Assembly: GCF_029227915.1 (NCBI RefSeq)
Contig: NC_079875.1
Location: forward strand, 5,826,001 to 5,890,000
Source of the DNA: Hydractinia symbiolongicarpus
Lineage: Eukaryota; Cnidaria; Hydrozoa; Anthoathecata; Hydractiniidae
Reading direction: 5' to 3'
DNA length: 64,000 nucleotides
This document shows, piece by piece, positions 12,001 through 21,379 of this stretch. Under the pieces are notes generated by a model, which searched no databases, had not been told where the DNA came from, and saw only the letters and a list, made by a program, of their open reading frames with translations. How positions within the stretch are numbered: position 1 is the stretch's first letter; every line of letters starts with the position of its first letter. The position numbers and the translations under genes are program-made.

Positions 12001-13123
12001 ATGGATCGCTATTCGGGTTTGCCCAAGTTGATATTGAAGTGCCTACTGAGTTGTACGACAAATTCAGCGAGATGTCCCCGTTATTTGTGGTTAGAGAGAT
12101 CCCTGACAATTAAATCCGTCAGCATATGCATGATTATTTAAACAAGACAGAGCTAAAACGTATACCGGGCACTAAAAAGCTGTTGGGAGTGATGAAAGCT
12201 GAGAAGTTCCTGCTTTGTACGGACCTGCTTAAATGGTACCTGGAACATGGGTTGAAGATTACGGCTTTTTATCAAATACTCAAGCACTCACGTGGTAAAC
12301 CATTCGCTTGGTTCCCGGAAGAAATAGCGGATGCGCGGCGCCAAGCTGATAAGAACCCTGATAAACGTATTGCGGGCGATACCGCAAAATTGAAAGGTAA
12401 TGGCTTCTATGGCAAAATGATAGAAGACCTGGCGAGACATAACAATACCACATTTACAAAGGATGAAAAGGTAGTAGATGCAGCAATGAGAAGCCCTTAC
12501 TTGGAGGATCTTGAAAAAATTGGAGACGCGTACGAAGTAAGGCGGCTTAAACAAGGCATTTCCATAAATAGGGCGTATCAATGTGGAATCCTTGTGTATC
12601 AATTGGCTAAATTGCGGATGCTCGAATTATACTATAATTTTCTCGACAAATACGTAGATCGCCGAGATTTTGAGTATATTTACATGGATACGGATAGCGC
12701 GTATTTTGCAATCTCTGGAGATAACCTACGTGATGTTGTTCGTCCTGAATTAATCAAGCAGTACGATGAGGCAGTGCCTAATTGGCTTGTTACCGACAAG
12801 CATTCGAGCCGCACCGGAGGTTTGTTCAAAGAAGAATTCATCGATCCAGAATGATAGCGCTCACAGCCAAGTGCTATTTAGTCGAAGGTAAATACGGCAC
12901 GAAATTCTCGTGCAAGGGCATGTTGAAAAAGCAGAACGAAGTGACATGGTCAAGGTACATGGGAGCACTGAAAGGCCAGCTAGATACCGCTAAAAATGTG
13001 GGCTTCCGCGTATATAACCAGGGGATGATCACATATCAGCAACATAAGCTGGGTCTATCAGCGTTTTACGATAAAAGGGTAGTGCTAGAGGATGGTGTTC
13101 ATACAAAGCCTTTAGATTTATAA
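9092..13123 (+). pseudogene. PolB: P1 protein-primed DNA polymerase B, multiply broken
   Basis: The gene begins with a SAP-like segment (from YTVKQLHIIAKN near 9095) and runs through a C2HC finger (from 10375), a WHGCPC segment, exonuclease motif FDFE (near 10800) and palm motifs YDANMLYPS (near 11880), GNGFYGK (near 12400) and YMDTDS (near 12683). This enzyme replicates Polinton DNA from a protein primer. The frame is split by shifts or stops near 9176, 9280, 9395, 10036, 10100, 11153 (TGA), 11595, 12111 (TAA) and 12850. About 35 residues before the WHGC segment are deleted relative to P2. It cannot give an active polymerase. The SAP domain is absent from the P2 start. Confidence 0.92.
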
Positions 13124-13178
13124 AGGATGACTATTGTCCCATTTGTATATAATGATAGTATATACAACAACAAAAAAA

Positions 13179-13664
13179 ATGGAGGAGACTAAATGCTGCA
13201 CACAATGTAAAAAACCTTGTTCTTTGGATAATTTTAAGATCCAACGGGTTGGCGAATGGACAAAATGGTGTAACAAATGCCTCGATAGTAAGAAGAAGTC
13301 ACGGGAACGTACCAAATGCCCGCATAAAAAAGAGAGATCACACTGCAAGAATTGTGATTTTCATGCTTATATGCATAAAAAAATTCTAGTTAGGATTAAC
13401 GATGCCCTAAGGTATGACACGGAGATAGCCTCTACCGAGTACCTAGGGTGCGGTATCTGCACATTCATTGGTCACATCCAAGATCAATTCAGAGACGGTA
13501 TGAGCTGGAACAATAAGGGGCAGTGGCAAATGGATCATAAAATCCCCATTAAATATAGAGAGAAAGGGGTATATCCAGGCGAAGAAGTGCAACTCGCGAG
13601 GCTCCACTACACCAACATGCAACCAATGTGGATCGCGGAGAATCAAAAGAAAGGTTGTAGATAA
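13179..13664 (+). CDS. P1 HNH-type endonuclease-like protein
   Basis: About 161 residues. N-terminal CxxC pairs (CTQC, CNKC) and a second C/H cluster (CPHKKERSHCKNC) suggest zinc ribbons. The C-terminal half has QWQMDHKIPI and, about 35 residues on, NMQPMWIAENQKKG, the DH...N.QP.W..N pattern of HNH nucleases. It is clearly homologous to the P2 gene at 46859-47356. There, however, the gene sits ahead of the ATPase, while here it follows PolB, so it has moved. The ATG at 13179 is chosen by alignment to P2; 13152 is also in frame. The frame is intact despite decay all around it. Confidence 0.75.
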   Translation: MEETKCCTQCKKPCSLDNFKIQRVGEWTKWCNKCLDSKKKSRERTKCPHKKERSHCKNCDFHAYMHKKILVRINDALRYDTEIASTEYLGCGICTFIGHIQDQFRDGMSWNNKGQWQMDHKIPIKYREKGVYPGEEVQLARLHYTNMQPMWIAENQKKGCR

Positions 13665-14183
13665 ATCTCCTCTTCAGTATAAATCGGTAAAAACAAGAAC
13701 AAACTCATTTGCCTCATCCATTCAGAAATGTTAAACATTTCTGAATGGTCAAGAGGTTTTCTACATGATGCGTAAACGACCTAACCGGTGATGCGTGAAT
13801 TTTCACTCAGGTAAAACTCAAGGTGATACTGAATAGCTATATACGAAGCTTGATATATTGTAACATTGTGGTAGCAGGCTTAGACCTGGCTGAAGGATAG
13901 CGATGGGCGGGCGAGACCATGCCTTACCTGAAGGCGGCCTCTGAAAGTGCTCACTTGAAAAGGTGGGTTTCGTTAATGCGTAGTACAAGCACGACATTCT
14001 GTATAGAGTATAAAGAGCAAGTACGCTAAGCCTGCAAAGCAGGACAGCACTGAAAAACACCTCGGATATGGAAAACCAAAGGCTCTGAGTGGTATACTCG
14101 CAGAATCAAAAACCCTCTGGGTTTAAACAACAACAACAAAACACCAAGAGGGTTCCCTTACGAGGGTTTTGTTTTAGAAAAAC
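13665..14183 (+). other. P1-specific spacer with possible structured RNA
   Basis: A 519-bp gene-free stretch absent from P2, where the next gene follows PolB after 20 bases. It has a perfect 13-bp hairpin at 13718-13748 and a perfect long-range pairing GCAGGCTTAG (13874-13883) with CTAAGCCTGC (14026-14035). Smaller hairpins (CCTGC-AAA-GCAGG at 14031-14043, GAGT...ACTC near 14090) also occur. Around 14115-14175, AAAACCCTC can pair with GAGGGTTTT. It is less AT-rich than its surroundings. No coding frame, group I core or tRNA fold was recognised. Confidence 0.4.
13718..13748. terminator. Hairpin behind P1 HNH gene
   Basis: Arms CCATTCAGAAATG and CATTTCTGAATGG are perfect complements (13 bp) around the loop TTAAA, 54 bases behind the HNH stop. 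It is one of a series of hairpins found at Polinton gene ends here; a role in 3' end formation is inferred. Confidence 0.5.
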
Positions 14184-14740
14184 ATGCTATGCGAGAAATG
14201 TCTCGCTGTACTCCTGCCGTACGTCTTGATCGTGTTCTGCTTTCGTGGGTATAGAAAGCTATTAATAAAGATGTCTAATCTAGCCGCTATTTTCGATGAA
14301 GTTGATACACCAGCAGAAGCGCCTGAGCAACCTATAGATAAGCAAAACCAAGCCACACCTCTTAGGAAAAAAGTGTACTGAGGCTGGACAAAGCATCGCC
14401 CGAGGTTATCGAGAAAATATACGCCGAGGTAGTCGAAAAGGAAATCCAGGAAAAAGGGGAAACCACAGCGAGAGCCATCAGTAGTCATGCGTTTGGATTA
14501 TATAGCAAAACCATAAGCAATTTTGTACCCATCGATGATGTCGATGCTCTCCGTAAGGATCTAGAAAATGATTTGATCATCCGCGAATCTATGACCGAGC
14601 TTGGAATCCTCGTCTATACAGCATTCGGGAAATTTTTAGCGCCCTTGCTCGTTGCGGCACATACCATTAATCATACCCAGCTCTCAAAGTCCCCTAAAGA
14701 GAAGAGAGAGATTGATGAGGATCAACAAAAAGATGAGTAG
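14184..14740 (+). pseudogene. P1 N-terminally membrane-anchored protein, frameshifted
   Basis: Homologous to the 203-aa P2 protein at 44654-45265. It starts with a hydrophobic segment (LLPYVLIVFCFRGYRKLLIKM), then a charged helical body ending in DEDQQKDE. The first frame stops at 14381 and similarity continues in another frame to TAG at 14738-14740, with a short deletion at the switch. The product is unknown. Presence of the same gene after PolB in both elements suggests a conserved Polinton function. Confidence 0.7.
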
Positions 14741-15041
14741 CGCATGTATTATTATAAACCAGCAAAAACAACAAACCGAGACCATTGAAAAAATTGTTGA
14801 AGTAAACAAAAAAAACCCGGGAAGGGTTGCGGCAGGTAAGAGACTAGCCGAATGGAACCGCCAACAGAGGAAGCTCGGAATAGCTCCACCCAAGAAAGAA
14901 CCCATAACATTTAGGGAGTTCCTGAGATACTTTGAGAGAGATTTAAATACCCCTGAGGCTATAACCACGGGGATAAAAGAGACTATAGAGATCCTTGAGG
15001 AACAGGGTCTATCCCTCCATCTTTCTATAAAAGGGAAGTGA
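14733..15041 (+). CDS. P1 small basic protein (102 aa), unknown
   Basis: The ATG overlaps the end of the preceding gene (ATGAGTAG). The product carries GRVAAGKRLAEWNR, a motif also present in the P2 113-aa protein at 46218 and, weakened, in the next P1 gene. No membrane segment is evident; the second half is an acidic helical stretch (FREFLRYFERDLNTPEA). It occupies the slot where P2 has the Fic gene. Function unknown; it looks like a diverged duplicate of its downstream neighbour. Confidence 0.6.
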   Translation: MSSACIIINQQKQQTETIEKIVEVNKKNPGRVAAGKRLAEWNRQQRKLGIAPPKKEPITFREFLRYFERDLNTPEAITTGIKETIEILEEQGLSLHLSIKGK

Positions 15042-15067
15042 TTTATAAGTCTCGCGGATTATAAGAA

Positions 15068-15412
15068 ATGAGCACTGAACAACCGCAAAAAGAGAGGGTC
15101 ATTACAAAACCATTAAAGCACCCCGGGAGAGTCGCACAGAGTCATAGACTAGCAGCACTGATGAAAAAGAGGAAGGAAGATCTTAAACAACAAGAGGGTG
15201 TTGTACAACATCCAGTCAAAACCAGTTCTGTACAGTCAAGCAGTGGATTTATACATGGTGGAGGTATTATTGCAATAATCGTCTGTATCGGAGGTCTCAT
15301 ATATTTTATCCGTAAAAAATCCGCGAGTACCCACCAGCCCGCACCAGCGGTTCAGCAACCAGGCGTGAGGCAGGAGCCTAAGCCTGCTATTGATATTTTT
15401 CACTTGCGATAG
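15068..15412 (+). CDS. P1 single-pass membrane protein (114 aa)
   Basis: A basic N-terminus with GRVAQSHRLAALMKKR is followed by one transmembrane segment (GGIIAIIVCIGGLIYFI, about residues 75-92), a proline-rich stretch and the ending AIDIFHLR. The P2 counterpart at 46218-46559 has the same plan and ends IDIFKMR. The shared C-terminal IDIF motif suggests a binding or processing site. A virion membrane or assembly role is possible but unproven. The frame is intact, with ATAAGAA just ahead of the ATG. Confidence 0.65.
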   Translation: MSTEQPQKERVITKPLKHPGRVAQSHRLAALMKKRKEDLKQQEGVVQHPVKTSSVQSSSGFIHGGGIIAIIVCIGGLIYFIRKKSASTHQPAPAVQQPGVRQEPKPAIDIFHLR

Positions 15413-15423
15413 GGTATAATATA

Positions 15424-15666
15424 ATTAGCAGCAAAGAATATCAGAAAGAGGTTGTAGATTCTTTATGGGAATTTGTGAGATTAGTATCATATACTATTCT
15501 GCTATCACTAGGTGCAAAAAAGGCGCTAGAGGTTTCAAGACCAGGCGCCAAGATGGATCTGGAGGATGGGCTTAAGGTCGCTGGATATATGACGGGAGCT
15601 ATCTTATTCGATGACTAGGCGATTAAACAAGGCTGGTATAAGCGTTCCATGATGCCTCCAAAATAA
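15424..15666 (+). pseudogene. P1 80-aa membrane-associated protein, start lost and nonsense
   Basis: Close homolog of the P2 protein at 46571-46813. The initiator position is ATT (15424-15426) where P2 has ATG, and an in-frame TAG at 15616-15618 replaces the codon after FDD. The rest is well preserved, including LVSYTILLSLGAKKAL, a hydrophobic helix, and the end GWYKRSMMPPK. Function unknown. Confidence 0.75.
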
Positions 15667-15711
15667 AAAAAAGTTCAAGGTTTTGTTGTCTGCCCATGGC
15701 ATACAACAAAC

Positions 15712-16308
15712 ATGCTAGATATTGTTAAAGAACCCCATACAGCGATATTTACAGGTCCCAACTCGTGCGGTAAAACTCAAAGAGTTCTGGACCTGCTTGA
15801 GCACGAGTACAGGGGACAATTCCATAATATCGTTATACTCTGCCCTACTCTCCGATGGAACACCACTTACTTGGAGAGGTCCTGCCTCTGGAGGGACCCC
15901 TATGTATTTCTAGTAGAACCACGAGATAATTTGTTCGAATGGATTGAAAAATTGTCGTCGCTGTTGGCTGGTGAAAACACGCTCTTCGTAGTTGACGATT
16001 TGATCGCGGACGAGAGCCTGGATAAGTGACGTCAGCCCCTGCTCGAGTTGGAAATATCTGGTAGACATCGAAGGCACTCACTATGGCTCTTGAGTCAGAG
16101 TTATTCGGCACTGCCAAAGAATTTAAGACGACAAAAGAAGCAGTTTTTCCTCTGGTACCCGCACGGAAGGAGTGATATGAAGCTGATGGATGAAGAAACA
16201 ACCATAATTAACGATTGGGAGCCTATAAAGAATCGGTTGAAAAAATCCAAACATGCCTGTTTTTATACTAGGTTGGAACACCCCAGAGCCTGGAGTGTAT
16301 TAGAATAA
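15712..16308 (+). pseudogene. ATP: P1 A32-like genome-packaging ATPase, one nonsense codon
   Basis: Walker A is GPNSCGKT near the N-terminus, and Walker B is LFVVDD. Families of this type (FtsK/HerA-like, as vaccinia A32) pump genomes into double-jelly-roll capsids. The frame is continuous except for TGA at 16027-16029, right after DESLDK. The downstream part has GRHRRHSLWLLSQ (sensor-like region) and ends LEHPRAWSVLE. It is homologous over its length to P2 47372-48013. The P1 start aligns with Met15 of the longer P2 frame. Confidence 0.88.
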
Positions 16309-16334
16309 ATACGTCATATATCAGAACATTAGAA

Positions 16335-16510
16335 AAAAAGCTGAAGGCTTGTTACAATGAGATGGATCGCATACCACATTTGAGCGAAGTCTGGAGGCTC
16401 TTGACGAAGAGCTAAGGGATGCACTGGAGAGGGTAAGGTATCAGAGGAACACCATGTATTTTTTCATAACCGTCCCACTGATTGTGACCCTGGTTGGAAG
16501 CATTAGTTAA
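16335..16510 (+). pseudogene. P1 possible small coiled-coil/TM protein remnant
   Basis: Between the ATPase and the BRO-like gene lie two overlapping frames. One is basic and helical (YIRTLEKKLKACYNEMDRIPH), and the next reads SLEALDEELRDALERVRYQRN followed by a membrane segment (MYFFITVPLIVTLVGSIS) and TAA at 16508-16510. A frameshift near 16380 would join them. P2 has no counterpart, only 20 bases between the flanking genes. Coding status is uncertain. Confidence 0.4.
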
Positions 16511-16516
16511 ATAAAA

Positions 16517-17230
16517 ATGTCACTCACGTTAAACACATTACCTGCTGGAGCTATTGAGATATTATTAAACAATAAGGGTCAGCCCATGTTCAAGCGTGCT
16601 GATCTGGGGAGGTTCTTGGGAATTGTTGATATAAGAGCAACTTACAGAGATGTAAAAACCACGCCTCGTCATGAGATCACAGACCATGCGTCTAACGCAT
16701 GGTCCAAGGAAGTAAGCGGAGACGATGCTTTCGTGACCTTGGATGCATTGGAGATTGTACATAGATCTAGAAAACCGAGGGCTCTTGAGATTATGAAATT
16801 GCTTGCGATGAAGGGTATCAAAAAATTACAAAATAAAATAGAAGAATATCGTCAAGCCCTGGCGATGCTTAACGATGACCCGAGAAAGCATGAGAACCAG
16901 CCAGATCTCCGAACATTGGAAATTGCGTGATCGGTATGTTTCTAATGGTTATCCATACGATAATGTACTCTGTGTTATTGATAAAAATAACCCTAATGAA
17001 TGTGAAAAAAAGGCCAACACCCCCACTATATAATTCGTTGCCAACGTAGATCTTTAAATGATCAACTCCGCACACTACGGGATATGTATCCTAATATGAT
17101 CGAGAGACATCCAATATGTGACGATCCCAATGCAGTCCACACATGGAATAGGTAAAAGGATGATAATCTTGGGGCAGTGAATTCATGGCGAAATCATTTT
17201 AGTTTACCAGATATTCGAAGGGTTGAATAA
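16517..17230 (+). pseudogene. P1 BRO/KilA-N-like DNA-binding protein, C-terminus decayed
   Basis: The N-terminal half has MFKRADLGRFLGI and TYRDVKTTPRHE, typical of Bro-N domains of large DNA viruses. The frame stops at 16930. The C-terminal domain can still be traced in other frames: YPYDNVLCVIDKNNP, CQRRSLNDQLRTLRDMYPNM, and WRNHFSLPDIRRVE to the TAA at 17228-17230. The P2 homolog (48034-48828) has only one nonsense codon. A role in DNA binding or host regulation is inferred from the family. Confidence 0.7.
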
Positions 17231-17258
17231 TATCGATATGTCATAATGTGTATATGGT

Positions 17259-17284
17259 TTTTGTAGCTCATGTGAGCCACAAAA
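17259..17284. terminator. Hairpin between convergent P1 genes (BRO-like and integrase)
   Basis: TTTTGTAGCTCA and TGAGCCACAAAA pair with one mismatch around a 2-base loop, 28 bases behind the BRO-like end and 12 bases from the integrase stop. It could serve both strands. Confidence 0.5.
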
Positions 17285-17295
17285 TATCAAGAAAT

Positions 17296-18304
17296 TTACC
17301 ATTCTTTCACATGATCAGGGGGTAGTTCAACATCCTCTGGAATCAACATTAATTCTTCCGCCACAAAACTTCGATCAGGCCCATCTGCCAAATAATATAG
17401 GAGGCGTGTACCTGTCACTATTTGGTCGATTCTGTGCGTCTTTTTGCTCCACCAAGTATCTGTCGCGCGTCTTTTTGCATCTCCATACTTTTCTCCCGGC
17501 TCTAGGAGATAGAGAAAAAGGCCGCCTCCTGGTAATAGGTTTTCCTCCGGGTGCTTCTCATTTTTCGCGAGTGGTACGTCATCGAGTTTAATGGCCTTTG
17601 ACGGTTTCATGTTAATCATAGCCGTCTTGGTGTTATTCAAACTCTTGACGATGGTGTACAAGTGTTTAACCCATGTGGTACTAGTTTCATCAGTGACCAG
17701 CTCTTGCGCATCCTCGGGTTTAAATAGCCTTTCGGCGAGTACCTTGTTGTGGCTTTGGACAAATGCCGTGAATGTATGATGGTATTTGGTGGTAACCCGT
17801 TTAATCTCGGTTTCTTGGCTATCCAACAGCTTTGTCACATCCGGCTTGAACTCCGAGCCGTTATCGCATTGAAATATACTCGGATATTTGAGAGGTCCTG
17901 CTTTATAAATATCCTTGAGCATATCAGCGACTTCGCTGGCTTTCTTGGTTCTGAGGGGTCTCGCGACCTTATACCTTGAAGCCACGTCAATACCTGTTAA
18001 AATATACTTGTACGTATTACCATACAGCTTGTCATGTGGCATGTACAAGAGATCAAACTGATGCATTTCGTTCGGTTTCGTGATGGTAAAATGCGGGTAG
18101 TTAATACGTTTTGGCCCTCGAATATGTCTGAGCCATAGGAGCTGGCGACTTAGCCAATGTATAATTTTCTTTTTTGAGAGGCCAGAGTTTTCAGCGAGCA
18201 GTTTGATGGCTTTTCGTCCAGTCCAGAGATTTTCTGGTTGATAGTAGATGCTGCTTAGCTTTTTCCGCTTCTTCCTGAGTAACGATATGCTTTGCTTTTG
18301 ACAT
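17296..18304 (-). pseudogene. INT: P1 retroviral-type (rve) integrase, frameshifted, third acidic residue lost
   Basis: The gene starts MSKAKHIVTQEEAEK at 18304. A frameshift near 18262 separates this from the rest (SIYYQPENLW... WLSRQLLWLRHIRGPKR). The open part from MHQFDLLYMP onward carries the core: D in HQFDLL, D in FQCDNGSEF, and 36 positions on, where the D,D-35-E glutamate is expected, Q in TAFVQSHNK (codon 17755-17757, CAA). A C-terminal tail has WWSKKTHRIDQIV. The Polinton integrase inserts the element with 6-bp duplications. This copy lacks both frame and catalytic Glu. Confidence 0.9.
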
Positions 18305-18329
18305 CCTGTTTATTAGATGTCAAAAACGA

Positions 18330-18728
18330 TTACATCCATTTGTACGCTGCAAAACCCATAAGTCCTAAGGAGCCAAGAATGAACGTGAGTTCACCGTCTT
18401 TTTGCTGCTTTGAAGGTGTATAGAAGTCTGACAATTTAGGTGCCTTTTCTATGGTCACTATAAAATATTGTCGTATACCCTCGTCGAGCTCTTTAAGACT
18501 CTCCCCAGCTTGCCTTTGTTCCTCCCGTCTCTTGTTGTAAGTATCAAACTTCGCTTGTCTATCGCGTACCCACTGAGCTTGAGCAGCTTGTAATTTCTCG
18601 ACGGCTAGATCGTGCCTTCGTCGTTCCTCCTCTCCATGCCCACTAAGTTTTGAGAATAAGTAATTTGAGACACTAAAGGCCAATGCGTTAATCGCTGCAC
18701 CTGCTGCCATGATTGCTATGGTTGCCAT
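18330..18728 (-). CDS. P1 two-TM coiled-coil protein (132 aa)
   Basis: It has an N-terminal hydrophobic segment (MAAGAAINALAFSVSNYLF), a long charged helix (EEERRRHDLAVEKLQAAQAQW and on), then SDFYTPSKQQKDGE and a C-terminal hydrophobic segment (ILGSLGLMGFAAYKWM). The frame is intact and has the same length as the P2 homolog at 50689-51087. It sits between integrase and capsid gene in both. AAATAA precedes the ATG. A membrane or virion assembly role is likely, but the family was not recognised. Confidence 0.75.
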   Translation of the reverse strand: MATIAIMAAGAAINALAFSVSNYLFSKLSGHGEEERRRHDLAVEKLQAAQAQWVRDRQAKFDTYNKRREEQRQAGESLKELDEGIRQYFIVTIEKAPKLSDFYTPSKQQKDGELTFILGSLGLMGFAAYKWM

Positions 18729-18767
18729 TTATTTTGTAGACCCAAGACCTACAAAAATTTTGCTGCA

Positions 18768-20041
18768 CTAATATTCGACACTGTGGAACCTGCCACCCAG
18801 GATGTTTAATTGCGCGTCTTGGATAAGAAATACATAGCACCTAATATCTCCATTGCCATCCGCTTTTTTCGACATGTGCAGGGTTATACCGTCCGATAAC
18901 CTTTGCAGAGGCCGCTCACTACCATGTAGGCCCCGATCAGGTGTTGCCCTGAAATCAATGCATAGTGCATAGCGCTGGGTGAAAAGTTGACCTATGGTCA
19001 CTTCACTATCATGGCACCCAAATACTTCAACAATCTGCTGCAAATGATCCCGAGGGAGCATAGCATGTGAATACAGCTCATTGGGCTCACCTTCCACCGT
19101 GACAGAGATCTACTCGATCTTGGGGTTGTAAAATTGCTCATTGACACCCACATAAGCCTTGGATACTCCAGGATCGACAAATAATAGTAATATACCAACC
19201 AAGGATTTAGAAGGTTGATCGACTTGGAGATTGTAGGATGTATCACTTTTCTTCATAGTCACAACCTTCGACCTTAGTATTCTTTTGTATGGTAGGGCGA
19301 GGCGGCTGTATCGCGACATCATAACGCTCGCCAAATCCTCATTTACTAATTTTTCAAACTCGAGCGAAATGTTAGAGATTTTGTATGTAGCATCAGCTGC
19401 CTTGGTTGCGGTTGAGCCCACGGCTGGTGTACCGGCATCCTTAATGACTTGATCGCATGAAGCGAAATGTAGAACGAACTGTAGCCTATCGTGGAGTCCA
19501 TGTTGATAAAAAAGGAGATCCCTCGTCAATTCGAAAATTTTTCCGAGGGGGATGTAAAAGGTGTTTCCATAGGCTGCCGCTATTGCTTTTTCCTCGTCGG
19601 TTCCAGCATGGCCAGACGCTTTTACCTGTAAAGCGCGAATTGTTCCATCGTTAGGATTGATTCCCTCCAAAATCAGATTGTTCTCCCTATTAAATTTAGA
19701 AATCCAGAGATCACGGTAGACACTGAATACATTATAATCCGCAATATGCTGGACCTCATTCCCATTCAAAGTAATACGAAGGTCCCTCACAAGGGCTTTT
19801 CCGATGTTGCTAACAATAGTACGCTTGGTATTCGTGCCGGTCAGTTCCATATCAAATAGTAGCCGGATACTCCCAGGAAATATAACATCGTCTCGCCCAT
19901 GTTTGGTATTTCCACATAGAGATCCTCATTCTGGCCAATCGTGGACGGTACGTGGCTTACCTTAACCCGCTGCCTCTTGCCTTTGACAGCGAGCATAGTC
20001 TTGACTTCCTGATAAGGATTTAGTCTTCCGAAAGTACTCAT
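18768..20041 (-). pseudogene. MCP: P1 major capsid protein (double jelly-roll), broken
   Basis: The gene starts MSTFGRLNPYQEVKTM. Similarity to the P2 capsid gene covers its whole length and includes NEDLYVEIPNMG, ALVRDLRITLNGNEV, VYRDLWISKFNRENN and LEGINPNDGTIRALQVK. This matches Polinton major capsid proteins, which form the hexameric capsomers of an icosahedral shell. Breaks: a frameshift near 19893 (behind NMG) and a TAG at 19110-19112 (KIE-stop-ISV). The last segment reads to GGRFHSVEY and TAG at 18768. It diverges from the coiled-coil gene with a 30-bp gap. Confidence 0.88.
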
Positions 20042-20071
20042 TTGTTATTAGGCAATTGTGGATTGAAATAA

Positions 20072-21330
20072 ATGGCTGATAATCTAGGATATGATTTCAC
20101 AGAAGAAACAGATATTCAAGACAAGCCTGAGGAGTTTAGTAGCGAGATCCTTCGACCCGAGGATATTTCCGGAATAAGCACTACGCCCCAGGCGAGTGGG
20201 ATAGAAGCGACTGCGAAAAACACCACGACGGCAAGGGAAAGGCTGAAAAGGTCGAAGGTTGATAGCCTATATGAAGCTCTTAGTGAGGAGCTGGGAGAGC
20301 CGAGTGCGAGATACTACAATAAGTTTAAAGGAGACGGAAACCATCTTCTGTATGACGATGTGGAGCTTACAAAAAGGAATGGTGAGCTCAGGAGTGTTGC
20401 CGAGATTCGGAGGAGGCTAGGTACGGGGCGCTTGCAAGCCATAGGATTCCCCAACTATGTTACACCCAACAAAGGCAGTAAGATGAGAACTCAAAAACTG
20501 ATATTGATATCATCGAGGATAAGCCAGGCGACATCGAGATGCTGTCGCTACTAGAGAATGTTCTAGATGATGCGAAGAGCCTCATGGAGAATACTTCCTT
20601 TGGCGGGGATATCACAGAGCGTGAAAGAAGAGATCTTCATTTCTATGCTAGAACGCTCCAGGACGACTTGAATAACGTGAAAAGTAAGATGATCTACTAC
20701 GATGACGAGCTTTCCAAGGCAGATGACAAAATCAAGAGCCTTGAGGCGAAGAAGGCTGGGTCTGACGTATCAGAGGAGTAACAAAATATCTGGGATGAGG
20801 ACCTCGATAAGGCCAAGGAAGATCGTGAAAAGCTAAAGAAAGATCGAAAGGCGGTAATAGAAGAACATGGTCTCTCTAGAATCATTACCCAACTCAAGGC
20901 AATTAAAAATACACTTATGAAAAAAGCTGGGGATGACACATCCCTACGAGAAAAATTGACCATTCTCTTCAAAGAGCAAGGGATAACTATAGCAAGCATC
21001 GTGAGCGCCATTGTCTTGCTCGTGTCGACTTTGGTCCTAGCACTCACAGGAGGTAGTAGGGCAGCAGCAGGTGCTGGAGGAGGTGGTGGTAGCAAAGGTT
21101 TCGTTCAAAAGCAGATTGCGAGACTAGGACGGTTCCTCAAATATTTGGCAGGCAAAGCGGGAGCTGCTCTGCCAGGCATCATTGGTACGATCGTTTCATT
21201 ATTTTTTAGGGTAGCTGCCAAGGTTGTGGAGTTTGTTGCAAGACACTTGTACATGGCCATAGCGGGTGCTATAGGTATTTTTGTTGCGTATGTTGGTAAC
21301 AGGAGGAGTAAGGATGGGAAGAGATCGTAA
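20072..21330 (+). pseudogene. P1 coiled-coil and membrane protein, broken
   Basis: Counterpart of the intact 438-aa P2 protein at 52424. The first frame (to about 20500) has SKVDSLYEALSEELGEPSARY and RNGELRSVAEIRRRLG. A frameshift leads to DIEMLSLLENVLDD with a helical region. An in-frame TAA at 20779-20781 interrupts the coiled coil. The last part has two hydrophobic segments around a Gly/Ala-rich stretch and ends NRRSKDGKRS. AAATAA precedes the ATG. A structural or membrane-active virion protein is the best guess. Confidence 0.7.
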
Positions 21331-21379
21331 AGTGTTGAACGTTCTGGTAAGCCAGTGGCTTATCAGGCAATTATTACAT

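Noticed and set aside
13665-14183. Group I or group II intron core, or a 5S-like RNA.
   Set aside because: No P7 pairing with GACTA-type sequence, no domain V, no complete 5S pattern. Kept only as a possible structured RNA.
13179-14183. IscB/TnpB-like nuclease with guide RNA.
   Set aside because: The protein is only about 160 residues and has no RuvC-like part; an HNH motif alone is not enough.
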